DNA of 10,658 nt from Patescibacteria group bacterium (GTDB lineage: Bacteria; Patescibacteria; Microgenomatia; Levybacterales; UBA12049). Under the pieces are notes generated by a model. That model did not search any database, was not told the DNA's origin, and saw only the letters and a list, made by a program, of their open reading frames with translations. Below are positions 1 to 5,999 of the stretch, in pieces (within the stretch, counting starts at the first letter, position 1; every line of letters begins with the position of its first letter). Position numbers and translations under genes: made by a program. The DNA lies in the NCBI GenBank assembly GCA_023379465.1, contig JAMCTM010000034.1:1-10658 (forward strand), read 5' to 3'.

Positions 1-141
1 CGAATCGTCCATAGTAATTTGCATGACACCAGTTAGTATGGCAATTCGCGTTCTTTTTTACCAGATGATTTGTCTCATCTTTCGGTTAGGTAATCGTTTC
101 TCTACAGTATCATTTTGTATTAGGTAAGACTGGCTGTTGCG

Positions 142-190
142 CTTATCGTCTTATTATGATACGGTATAGGTATATGAATGAGACGATAAG
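142..190 (+). promoter_or_regulatory. Imperfect hairpin spanning the fic start codons
   Basis: A perfect 10-base inverted repeat, CTTATCGTCT at 142-151 and AGACGATAAG at 181-190, extends inward by a T-G wobble and three more pairs (152-155 with 177-180). After a 3x3 internal loop come four more pairs (159-162 with 170-173) closing a 7-base loop. Both candidate fic start codons (156 and 174) and the only Shine-Dalgarno-like AGG (168-170) lie inside it. As RNA it could hide the start site. As DNA, the two arms 39 bases apart could be an operator for a dimeric repressor, possibly the winged-helix domain of the Fic protein itself. The repeat is seen directly; the function is inference. Confidence 0.55.
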
Positions 191-1232
191 ATTCACTCCG
201 AGACAGAGGGCGATAATCAATCTCCTTGCGGAAAACGAGGAACTATCGCGAGAACAAATTGCCAAGCTGCTTTCTGCTATCTATCCCGCTTCAAAAGCAA
301 CATTCGCCAGAGACTTAAAACTGCTTCTTGTTAAAAAACAAATCGCTGCTAAGGGAAATGGACCAAGCACGGCTTACCGCTCGGCTTCGCCCCATCCTTT
401 GTTAAAAAAAGTTGATTTAGTCCAATATTTCCGACTGGAGCCGGATGAGCGAAAGAGTGTGAAAAATACTTTTAATTTTGAGGTTTTTCTCCATCTTAAT
501 AACCTTATTTTCCCAAACGAACGGGAAGATCTCCAAACGATCCGCCGCGCATTTACCGGATCAATAGAGAAACTTGATCAAACAATCGTCAAACAAGAAT
601 TAGAACGTTTTATGATCGAGCTCTCCTGGAAGTCGTCCCGGATTGAAGGAAACACCTACACACTCCTTGAGACGGAAACATTAATCAAAGAAAGCCGAGA
701 AGCGCGAGGCCATTCGAAAGAAGAAGCGATTATGATCCTAAACCACAAAGATGCCTTTAAAACCATTCTTGAACATAAGAATGATTTTAAAACGGTAACC
801 CTCGAGAGCATAACGCAGCTTCATAATGTTCTCATTAAAGAGTTATCTATCACCGGCGGTATTCGCAAACAACCAGTCGGCATTACAGGAACAACCTACC
901 GGCCGCTCGATAATGAATGGCAAATTAAAGAAGCCCTAGAAAAAACAATTACATTAGTTAATCAAATCACTTATCCGCTAGAGAAAGCTTTAATCATTGG
1001 GAGCATGCTTGCCTATATTCAGCCGTTTGCTGACGGGAACAAACGAACAGCCCGGATGTTTACCAACGCGCTCCTTCTTGCCTACGATCTTTTTCCATTG
1101 TCGTATAGAAGCATTGACGAGAATGAATATAAATCAGCGCTAATCCTCTTTTTTGAAACCAATAGTCTTTACCATGTAAAACGATTATTTTTGGAGCAAT
1201 ATAGATTCGCTTTACGAACATATTTTATCTAA
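156..1232 (+). CDS. Fic-domain protein with N-terminal winged helix and variant (Gln) Fic motif
   Basis: A 358-residue protein. Residues about 15-78 look like a winged helix-turn-helix of the kind found at the N terminus of some Fic proteins. Residues about 155-310 are the Fic fold. A class II-like inhibitory motif, SSRIEGN (S160xxxE164G165), precedes the core, so the inhibitory glutamate is on the protein itself. The flap region reads GGIRKQPVGITGTTYRP (234-250). The active-site loop reads QPFADGNKRTAR (289-300); the family consensus begins with His, the catalytic base for transfer of AMP or a related group, and here it is Gln289. The acidic residue, GN and final Arg are kept, so nucleotide binding may remain while normal AMPylation is doubtful. 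ATG at 156 gives the longest frame; ATG at 174 has a weak AGG three bases upstream and is an equal alternative. The gene stands alone, 81 bases before rpmF, and its target is unknown. Confidence 0.85.
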   Translation: MIRYRYMNETIRFTPRQRAIINLLAENEELSREQIAKLLSAIYPASKATFARDLKLLLVKKQIAAKGNGPSTAYRSASPHPLLKKVDLVQYFRLEPDERKSVKNTFNFEVFLHLNNLIFPNEREDLQTIRRAFTGSIEKLDQTIVKQELERFMIELSWKSSRIEGNTYTLLETETLIKESREARGHSKEEAIMILNHKDAFKTILEHKNDFKTVTLESITQLHNVLIKELSITGGIRKQPVGITGTTYRPLDNEWQIKEALEKTITLVNQITYPLEKALIIGSMLAYIQPFADGNKRTARMFTNALLLAYDLFPLSYRSIDENEYKSALILFFETNSLYHVKRLFLEQYRFALRTYFI

Positions 1233-1275
1233 AATCCAGTTTTGTTGCTGGCCCAATACCCTTTTCACACATATG

Positions 1276-1304
1276 TTGCGTAAAGACGGCAAATAGAGTA
1301 AAAT
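1276..1304 (+). promoter_or_regulatory. Sigma70-type promoter for rpmF-nusB-rnc
   Basis: TTGCGT at 1276-1281 and TAAAAT at 1299-1304 are separated by 17 bases. The rpmF ATG at 1314 lies nine bases after the -10 box, so transcription would start about two or three bases before the ATG and leave no room for a ribosome binding site. None is visible. The boxes are seen; activity and leaderless initiation are inferred. Confidence 0.55.
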
Positions 1305-1313
1305 AGCTATATT

Positions 1314-1520
1314 ATGCCACAGGAGCCAAAAAAAAGACACTCGCGCCAAAGGCAGGGAAAAAGACGATCGCATATCGCGCTTAAAATTAAAAAGCCGGCC
1401 AAGTGCCCAAACTGCAATGCTAATGTTTTGCCCCATACGCTGTGCGGCGCATGCGGCTGGTATGATGGAAGGCAAATAGTCTTGGTAAAAGAAAAGTCAA
1501 AAAAAGAAAAACCTTCTTAA
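1314..1520 (+). CDS. rpmF: 50S ribosomal protein L32
   Basis: A 68-residue zinc-ribbon ribosomal protein of the large subunit. The basic N terminus has the family pattern PKKRHSRQRQGKRRSH, followed by two cysteine pairs, C31-x2-C34 and C44-x2-C47, which form the zinc-binding ribbon. The length is slightly above the usual 55-60 because of a Lys-rich tail. The start is chosen because the L32 signature begins at residue 2 and a promoter -10 box lies nine bases upstream. Its TAA stop shares its last A with the ATG of nusB (TAATG), so the two genes are probably translationally coupled. In many bacteria rpmF sits next to fatty-acid synthesis genes; here it goes straight into nusB and rnc. Confidence 0.95.
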   Translation: MPQEPKKRHSRQRQGKRRSHIALKIKKPAKCPNCNANVLPHTLCGACGWYDGRQIVLVKEKSKKEKPS

Positions 1521-1885
1521 TGAAAACATCTCTTGATCCCCGGCATAAAAAACGACAGGAAACAGTCCAGGAGCTTTATAAAATTGATTTCTATGACCAA
1601 AGAACGGATAGAAAAACAAGGAATATTTTTTTAAAAAAAGATATTATAGATAAGTATATAAAAAGGGCGGCAAAACAATTTCCGATTAATAAAATTAACA
1701 AGGTTGACCTGGCGATACTCAGATTGTCCGTGTTTGAGCTGATGATAGAAAAAAAGGAACCGCCAAAGGTAATCATAGATGAGGCCGTTGAACTGGCTAA
1801 GGAATTTGGCGGCGAAACAAGCCCTTCCTTTGTAAACGGAGCCCTAGGCGCTATTATTTCCTATGAAAAATCTTCCAAACTTTAA
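1520..1885 (+). CDS. nusB: Transcription antitermination factor NusB
   Basis: A 121-residue all-helical RNA-binding protein. NusB binds boxA RNA with ribosomal protein S10 and supports antitermination on rRNA operons. The C-terminal half carries the family's recognisable pattern: VDLAILRLSVFEL (about 61-73), then a proline-started helix VIIDEAVELAKEFG (about 84-97), then SPSFVNGALGAI (about 101-112). The N-terminal helix bundle is shorter than in the usual 130-145 residue proteins. The start overlaps the rpmF stop by one base. The 3' end overlaps rnc by 23 bases, so the three genes form one compact transcript. Confidence 0.92.
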   Translation: MKTSLDPRHKKRQETVQELYKIDFYDQRTDRKTRNIFLKKDIIDKYIKRAAKQFPINKINKVDLAILRLSVFELMIEKKEPPKVIIDEAVELAKEFGGETSPSFVNGALGAIISYEKSSKL

Positions 1886-2528
1886 AAATAAAAAACTGTT
1901 TGATCAGGCCTTTACCCATCGGTCATACTTGAATGAAGCCAGGGAGAAATTAGAGAATAACGAAAGACTGGAATTTTTGGGCGACAGCATTATATCTTTT
2001 ATCGTGTCAAGGCACCTGTTCGCCTTGTTCCCCAATTTTAACGAGGGCAAACTAACTAATCTCCGCTCTTTGCTGGTTAACACAAAATCTCTTGCCTCTG
2101 TAGCCAGACAGCTGAATTTCGGCTCTCTTCTTAAACTTTCCCGCGGAGAGGAAGAATCCAACGGGCGGGAAAACGAATCACTTCTTGCGGACAGTTTCGA
2201 AGCCTTTGTCGGCGCGCTTTATCTGGATCGGGGAATAGAAACTGTTGAAACATTTCTCAGGTCGGTGCTTTTGGAAAAAACATCTGTTTTGGCTCGGGAA
2301 AATACGCTCAAGGATCCCAAGAGTCTTCTCCAGGAATTTGTGCAGGCAAAAAAACAAAACGCCCCGGTCTACAAGGTTCTTGCCGAAGAAGGCCCGGCCC
2401 ATGAAAGATTATTTACTGTCGGGGTTTATGTTCAAAACGCGTTAATAGAACAAGGAAAGGGTAAATCAAAACAAAGAGCCGAAGAAGAGGCGGCCGAAAA
2501 AGCACTGCGTAAACTAAATAAAGCTTGA
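1863..2528 (+). CDS. rnc: Ribonuclease III
   Basis: A 221-residue double-strand-specific endoribonuclease that processes rRNA precursors and structured RNAs. The catalytic domain (about 1-145) has the signature NERLEFLGDS at 33-42, giving metal ligands E37 and D41. The second pair is D110 and E113 in ADSFEAFVGALYLD. A complete double-stranded-RNA-binding domain follows (about 151-218), ending in the helix KSKQRAEEEAAEKAL. All expected catalytic residues are present and the length is normal. The ATG at 1863 lies inside the nusB 3' end, a 23-base overlap in another frame, and no strong ribosome binding site precedes it, so translation probably depends on coupling to nusB. The TGA stop lies within the -35 box of the rpsP promoter. 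Confidence 0.96.
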   Translation: MKNLPNFKNKKLFDQAFTHRSYLNEAREKLENNERLEFLGDSIISFIVSRHLFALFPNFNEGKLTNLRSLLVNTKSLASVARQLNFGSLLKLSRGEEESNGRENESLLADSFEAFVGALYLDRGIETVETFLRSVLLEKTSVLARENTLKDPKSLLQEFVQAKKQNAPVYKVLAEEGPAHERLFTVGVYVQNALIEQGKGKSKQRAEEEAAEKALRKLNKA

Positions 2529-2553
2529 GAGTGGGAAATAGAGATGCTATAAT
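2525..2553 (+). promoter_or_regulatory. Strong promoter for rpsP-khpA-trmD, likely leaderless
   Basis: TTGAGA at 2525-2530 and a perfect TATAAT at 2548-2553 are separated by exactly 17 bases. The -10 box also has the extended TG motif (TGC before TATAAT). Six bases separate it from the rpsP ATG at 2560, so the normal +1 position falls on the A of the start codon. There is no Shine-Dalgarno sequence. The -35 box contains the rnc stop codon. Confidence 0.75.
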
Positions 2554-2559
2554 AAGCTT

Positions 2560-2787
2560 ATGCTTGCTATCAGATTAACAAAAATAGGGAAAAAGGGGGA
2601 GGCAAAATACAGGATTGTTGTCGCCGAAAAAAGACAGCGCCGGGACGGCAAACCTGTTGAAGAACTGGGGCACTACCATAAATATCTAAATAAGGAAGAT
2701 AAAAAAATTAATCTGGAAAGGGTAAACTATTGGATTTCCAAAGGAGCAAAGCTAACCCCTACCGCCAGAAGGGTTGTTGAATCATGA
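2560..2787 (+). CDS. rpsP: 30S ribosomal protein S16
   Basis: A 75-residue small-subunit protein that binds 16S rRNA and aids 30S assembly. The S16 pattern is clear: LAIRLTKIGKKGEAKYRIVV at the N terminus, then RRDGKPVEELGHY, then LERVNYWISKGAKLTPTARRVV at the C-terminal end. It is shorter than the usual 80-90 residues and lacks the variable tail. The start is fixed by the family N terminus and by the -10 box six bases upstream. The stop overlaps the next start in an ATGA (2784-2787). Confidence 0.96.
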   Translation: MLAIRLTKIGKKGEAKYRIVVAEKRQRRDGKPVEELGHYHKYLNKEDKKINLERVNYWISKGAKLTPTARRVVES

Positions 2788-3023
2788 AAAATATACTTAA
2801 TTTTATAGTGTCATCAATAGCGGATGACCCAACAAAAATAGAAATAGAAGAGGAAGAAAACAACGGGTTTATAACCCTTACCGTAAAAGCCCCTCAGGAT
2901 CAGATGGGCAGGCTTATCGGCAAGCAGGGAAAGATTATAAGATCCATCAGAAACGTCATGAAAATACCGGCGGTTAAACAAAACAAAAGAGTCAACATTA
3001 CCCTCCAGGAATTCTCCTCTTAG
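2784..3023 (+). CDS. khpA: KH-domain RNA-binding protein (KhpA type)
   Basis: A 79-residue single KH-domain protein, the usual partner of rpsP. Residues 42-54 carry the RNA-gripping GxxG loop as GRLIGKQGKIIRS (G46-K-Q-G49). An acidic stretch, EIEEEENNG (20-28), precedes it. In other bacteria KhpA works with KhpB/EloR in small-RNA and cell-envelope control; no KhpB gene is visible here. The ATG overlaps the rpsP stop by four bases. AGAAGGG at 2767-2773 lies ten bases upstream and could help, but coupled reinitiation is the simpler route. The gene-symbol assignment is by family and position. Confidence 0.9.
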   Translation: MKNILNFIVSSIADDPTKIEIEEEENNGFITLTVKAPQDQMGRLIGKQGKIIRSIRNVMKIPAVKQNKRVNITLQEFSS

Positions 3024-3026
3024 GAT

Positions 3027-3698
3027 ATGAAAATCACAATCCTCACTCTTTTTCCGGAAATGTTTTCCGGTCCTTTCAGTCATTCCATAATAAAACACGC
3101 GGAGAAAAACAAACTTGCGGATATTAAATTGGTAAACATTCGTGATTTTGGCATCGGGAAACATAAAATAGTTGATGATAAACCATATGGAGGGGGCGTG
3201 GGAATGGTTTTGAGGGTTGACGTGTTAGAAAAAGCCATAGAAAAGGCAAAGGATAAGTTATCCAAAAGGAGCCAAAAGGTAATACTGCTTGATGCCCGCG
3301 GTAAAGGTTTTAATCAAAAAAGAGCCAAAGAATTCTCCGGATTAAGACATCTTATTTTAGTTTGCGGACATTATGAAGGGGTTGATGAAAGAATAAACAA
3401 ATTTATTGACGGAAAAATATCGGTAGGAAGCTTTATAACAACAGGCGGAGAAATACCGGCTATGCTTATAACGGATTCCGTTGTCCGTCTTATCAAGAAC
3501 GTGCTTAAGAAAGAAGCAACAGAAAATGAATCTTTCTCTATCTCTCCCGACTACCTTGAACATCCGCAGTACACAAAACCAAGGACTTATAAAAACCTAA
3601 GGGTGCCAAAAATCTTACTCTCGGGCAACCATAAAGAAGTGCGGCGGTGGAGAGAAAAGCACAGCTTGACTTTTTCAGGCTTAGAAAAACGCCGATGA
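3027..3698 (+). CDS. trmD: tRNA (guanine-37-N1)-methyltransferase
   Basis: A 223-residue SPOUT-class enzyme that uses S-adenosylmethionine to make m1G37 in tRNAs and so prevents frameshifting. Seen motifs are DDKPYGGGVGM (50-60), the knot segments LVCGHYEGVDER (111-122) and SVGSFITTGGEIPAMLITDSV (132-152), and YTKP...VPKILLSGNHKEVRRWR (182-209). The position matching the catalytic Asp169 of the E. coli enzyme appears to be Glu168 (NESF instead of EDSF), with a two-residue longer loop after it. The C-terminal tail after the RRW motif is short. It starts three bases after the khpA stop. The gene usually found just before it, rimM, is missing. Its end overlaps the convergent pilO-like gene by 18 bases. 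Confidence 0.95.
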   Translation: MKITILTLFPEMFSGPFSHSIIKHAEKNKLADIKLVNIRDFGIGKHKIVDDKPYGGGVGMVLRVDVLEKAIEKAKDKLSKRSQKVILLDARGKGFNQKRAKEFSGLRHLILVCGHYEGVDERINKFIDGKISVGSFITTGGEIPAMLITDSVVRLIKNVLKKEATENESFSISPDYLEHPQYTKPRTYKNLRVPKILLSGNHKEVRRWREKHSLTFSGLEKRR

Positions 3699-4418
3699 GC
3701 TGGAACTCGCCGGAAGAGATTGTTGGCGCTTATTATAGGAAGGGTTTGGCAAATTATTCGATGTCCCGGTGTGCCATGAACGTATTTTATTAAGAACCGC
3801 TTCCTCTCCCTTTGATAAAGGCTGTATTGGCAGGTTGGGGTTAAAAGGCAATTGACTCTTTAGGCGATAATTAAAGTTAACAGTAAAACTTGCCGACTGT
3901 CCGCTTATTTGAATCGTATTCACCTCCGAAATCGGTACCGTCTGCTCCAGATTGGCAAGTAAACTCTCAATATTTTTTATATTTCCCTGCCCCGTAAGTT
4001 TAACCGGAATCGCGGGAAGGCCGGGAACACTGGCGGAACGGGTTGCCAGGGAACCAACCTGAAAAGAAAAATCGCCAAGCGATACCCCGGTGTTGCCTTT
4101 GCTTTCCGCAATGGCATTTAATATCAAAACAAAATCCTTATCCGGGGGAAGAACAGAAGAAACAAGTTTAACCTGAGAATCCAGAAGCCGGGGATCAAGA
4201 AGCTCCATAAACCGCAGGTTATTCTGCATAGTCTCTATCCTTGTTTTATACTCTTTTTCCTGCCTTTTTTCCGCCATTAAGCTGCGCATGGAAGGAATAG
4301 TCAAAAATAAAAGCAAAAGCAGACCAAGAACCAAAAAAATGCTGGAAACAAGATACTCCCTATACTGGTTATATAAAATAAGAAAACTGCTTCTGTCGAA
4401 GGTAAATTGTCTTTTCAT
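3681..4418 (-). CDS. pilO: PilO-like type IV pilus assembly protein
   Basis: A 245-residue bitopic membrane protein. A short cytoplasmic N terminus is followed by one strong membrane segment (about 22-41) and a charged, probably coiled-coil stretch (about 45-80). A folded region ends near residue 195. The last about 50 residues are Pro/Asn/Ser-rich, including a run of five serines, and are likely disordered. Sequence identity to known PilO is not obvious by eye; the assignment rests on topology, size and position directly after PilM and PilN. PilO pairs with PilN to link PilM to the pilus base. The start overlaps the pilN stop as ATGA (4415-4418). This is the last gene of the operon, and its stop lies inside the 3' end of trmD on the other strand. 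Confidence 0.75.
   Translation of the reverse strand: MKRQFTFDRSSFLILYNQYREYLVSSIFLVLGLLLLLFLTIPSMRSLMAEKRQEKEYKTRIETMQNNLRFMELLDPRLLDSQVKLVSSVLPPDKDFVLILNAIAESKGNTGVSLGDFSFQVGSLATRSASVPGLPAIPVKLTGQGNIKNIESLLANLEQTVPISEVNTIQISGQSASFTVNFNYRLKSQLPFNPNLPIQPLSKGEEAVLNKIRSWHTGTSNNLPNPSYNKRQQSLPASSSSSAFF
3685..3713 (-). terminator. Possible intrinsic terminator of the pilus operon
   Basis: Read on the - strand, CCGGCGAG TTCCAG CTCATCGG (3713-3692) folds into an imperfect stem of about seven pairs with one mismatch and a six-base loop. CG and five T residues (3689-3685) follow. It lies within the last codons of the pilO-like gene and the end of trmD. The T run is four to eight bases before the TAA at 3681-3683, so efficient release could occur very near or before the stop codon. 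The stem is modest. Confidence 0.35.
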
Positions 4419-4951
4419 AAAAAATCAAGACTAAGTGTTAAAGAATAATTGCCCGACAATGGATTTAGACCTAAGCTTAAAAGGGACACGCTGGAAAAAG
4501 CTTTTCCGCTCGCCGTTAGTTTAACGATCTTATCCAGAAAAATACTAACTGGTACAAGAGAGAAAGCGCTTACTGTAACATTTACCTTCTTTTTATCTAT
4601 AGACAAAGAGTTGATAGATAAGCCGGAGGGCAACTGGGTTTCTAGTAAATTAACGTCCTTAGACAAAGACCCTCTGGTTGCGAAGATTGTTTTTATCTTT
4701 GTTATCCTATCCTTAAGATATAAATATTTAGCGATTTTATTGTTTAGAGGCGCGAATTCGGACAAAAGAGAAACCTCCCTGTTTTTTAACGCGGGGATCG
4801 GCGAGAAATAATTTAGAATAAGACTTATTAGCGATGAAACAACCACCAAAATAAGAAAACTAAAGGAGATCCATCTAAATAAGATAAGCCCCCTTTTTTT
4901 ATTATGACCCGGCCTGCTCCCCAAAGGAAGAAGATTAATTTCCTTAGTCAT
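4415..4951 (-). CDS. pilN: PilN-like type IV pilus assembly protein
   Basis: A 178-residue bitopic inner-membrane protein. The cytoplasmic N terminus contains INLLP at residues 5-9, the conserved peptide that docks into PilM. A basic stretch, then a membrane segment (about 22-48), and an extracytoplasmic domain follow. The domain has a coiled part (about 60-90) and an alternating hydrophobic C-terminal region. In type IV pilus systems PilN and PilO form heterodimers. A strong ribosome binding site, GAGGGGG (4953-4959 on this strand), precedes the ATG. The start overlaps the pilM 3' end by eight bases and the stop overlaps the pilO-like start by four. The motif and the order M-N-O make the call firm. 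Confidence 0.9.
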   Translation of the reverse strand: MTKEINLLPLGSRPGHNKKRGLILFRWISFSFLILVVVSSLISLILNYFSPIPALKNREVSLLSEFAPLNNKIAKYLYLKDRITKIKTIFATRGSLSKDVNLLETQLPSGLSINSLSIDKKKVNVTVSAFSLVPVSIFLDKIVKLTASGKAFSSVSLLSLGLNPLSGNYSLTLSLDFL

Positions 4952-5996
4952 ACCCCCTCATCGCAAGACCTACCGCTATGGAATACTCGGAAGAATTATC
5001 CAATATTTCCTTAGGAACCTGCTGACTCTCAAGCGCCTTCCAGGGGTTGGCGACAACAGTCTCAATTCCCAGGTTTTCCGCGAAAAAGACATCTAAACCG
5101 GGGAGCCTGGCGCTGCCGCCGGATAAAATAACCTGCTGTATAACCGAATCCTCTTTGTACCTTTCCTTATAGAAGGCTATGGCCTTTCTTACCTCTGATA
5201 AAATTGACGTCAGGATCGGTTCGCTTGCCTTGCCTATTTTTCCTTCCAAATTCTTCTTTGAAACTCCATACGCTTTCTTATACTGCTCTGCTTGTTCCAT
5301 GGTAAACCCAAAATCGGATGCTATGGCCCGGCTAATAGCGTTTCCTCCCAAGGGAATCGTGTAGGTAAAAACCAAAACCCCGTTTTTAACAATAATAAGA
5401 GAGGTAATTAGGGTTCCAATGCCTATAATAATGGTTGCGGGAAGATTTTGGTTCTGATCCGAACTTAAAGGATAAATAAGGGACCTTGTCGTTGCCAATA
5501 CCTCTGTTTCCGCGGCTGCCACACTAAATCCCGCCATAGCCACTACCTTTTGGTACGAAGAAACTAAACTGGTAGGCGCGCCGACCAGTAAAACCCGCAT
5601 CTTGGAAGGCTCCTCTGGATTCTCGGATCTGGACAATATTTTATAGTCGAATATCGCGCTTGAGGGAGGAAGAGGAATATACTGCTCCGCTTCCCAATAT
5701 ATCGCCGAGGACAACTCCTTGTCGGAGAGAAAAGGCATCTCTATAACCCTTGTGTAAACCTGATTTTCGGGCAGGGCGATGTTTACGTACTTTGTTTTGA
5801 TTTGGGCCTCTAAAACCATGCCTCGTATAGCGCGCGCCATCTCTTCCTGATCCAGAGGGGATTGGGAAAGCATGCCTTTGGCAGGAGTCGGAACCATGTT
5901 GGTGGCGTTAAGCATAAATCCGTTATCTGACTGCGAAAGCCAAACCGCTTTAATAGTGGATACTCCGATGTCCAAACCGAAAGGCAGTTGTTTCAT
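4944..5996 (-). CDS. pilM: PilM-like actin-fold ATPase of type IV pilus assembly
   Basis: A 350-residue cytoplasmic protein of the FtsA/PilM actin-like family, of normal length. The phosphate-1 motif is GLDIGVSTIKAVWL (7-20). The phosphate-2 region is at about 189-226 (IIIGIGTLITSLII, then PLGGNAISRAIA). The adenosine motif is VILSGGSARLPGLDVFF (289-305). PilM gathers on the inner face of the membrane through the N-terminal peptide of PilN, encoded next. The phosphate-2 motif in relatives usually reads DIG; here the Asp position appears to be Gly192, so hydrolysis may be weak. No Shine-Dalgarno sequence is seen. The gene starts three bases after the stop of the PilX-like gene, which supports coupled translation. 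Confidence 0.93.
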   Translation of the reverse strand: MKQLPFGLDIGVSTIKAVWLSQSDNGFMLNATNMVPTPAKGMLSQSPLDQEEMARAIRGMVLEAQIKTKYVNIALPENQVYTRVIEMPFLSDKELSSAIYWEAEQYIPLPPSSAIFDYKILSRSENPEEPSKMRVLLVGAPTSLVSSYQKVVAMAGFSVAAAETEVLATTRSLIYPLSSDQNQNLPATIIIGIGTLITSLIIVKNGVLVFTYTIPLGGNAISRAIASDFGFTMEQAEQYKKAYGVSKKNLEGKIGKASEPILTSILSEVRKAIAFYKERYKEDSVIQQVILSGGSARLPGLDVFFAENLGIETVVANPWKALESQQVPKEILDNSSEYSIAVGLAMRGYD

Positions 5997-5999
5997 AGT

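Noticed and set aside
1..155. Left edge before fic: gene end, promoter or CGAAT/ATTCG inverted repeat (1-5 and 44-48)
   Set aside because: The inverted repeat is five bases with a 38-base gap, no coding frame with family features is visible, and no convincing -35/-10 pair was found. I see only the start-site hairpin beginning at 142.
1236..1251. CCAG...CTGG hairpin after fic as a terminator
   Set aside because: Only four pairs with an eight-base loop and no T run after it.
2814..3164. Open frame of 116 codons on the - strand across khpA and trmD
   Set aside because: It lies wholly opposite two well-supported genes, has no family pattern, and reads as the reverse of their codons.
4449..4811. 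Open frame of 120 codons on the + strand opposite pilN
   Set aside because: Antisense to a gene with a clear INLLP motif and membrane segment; no recognisable protein features of its own.
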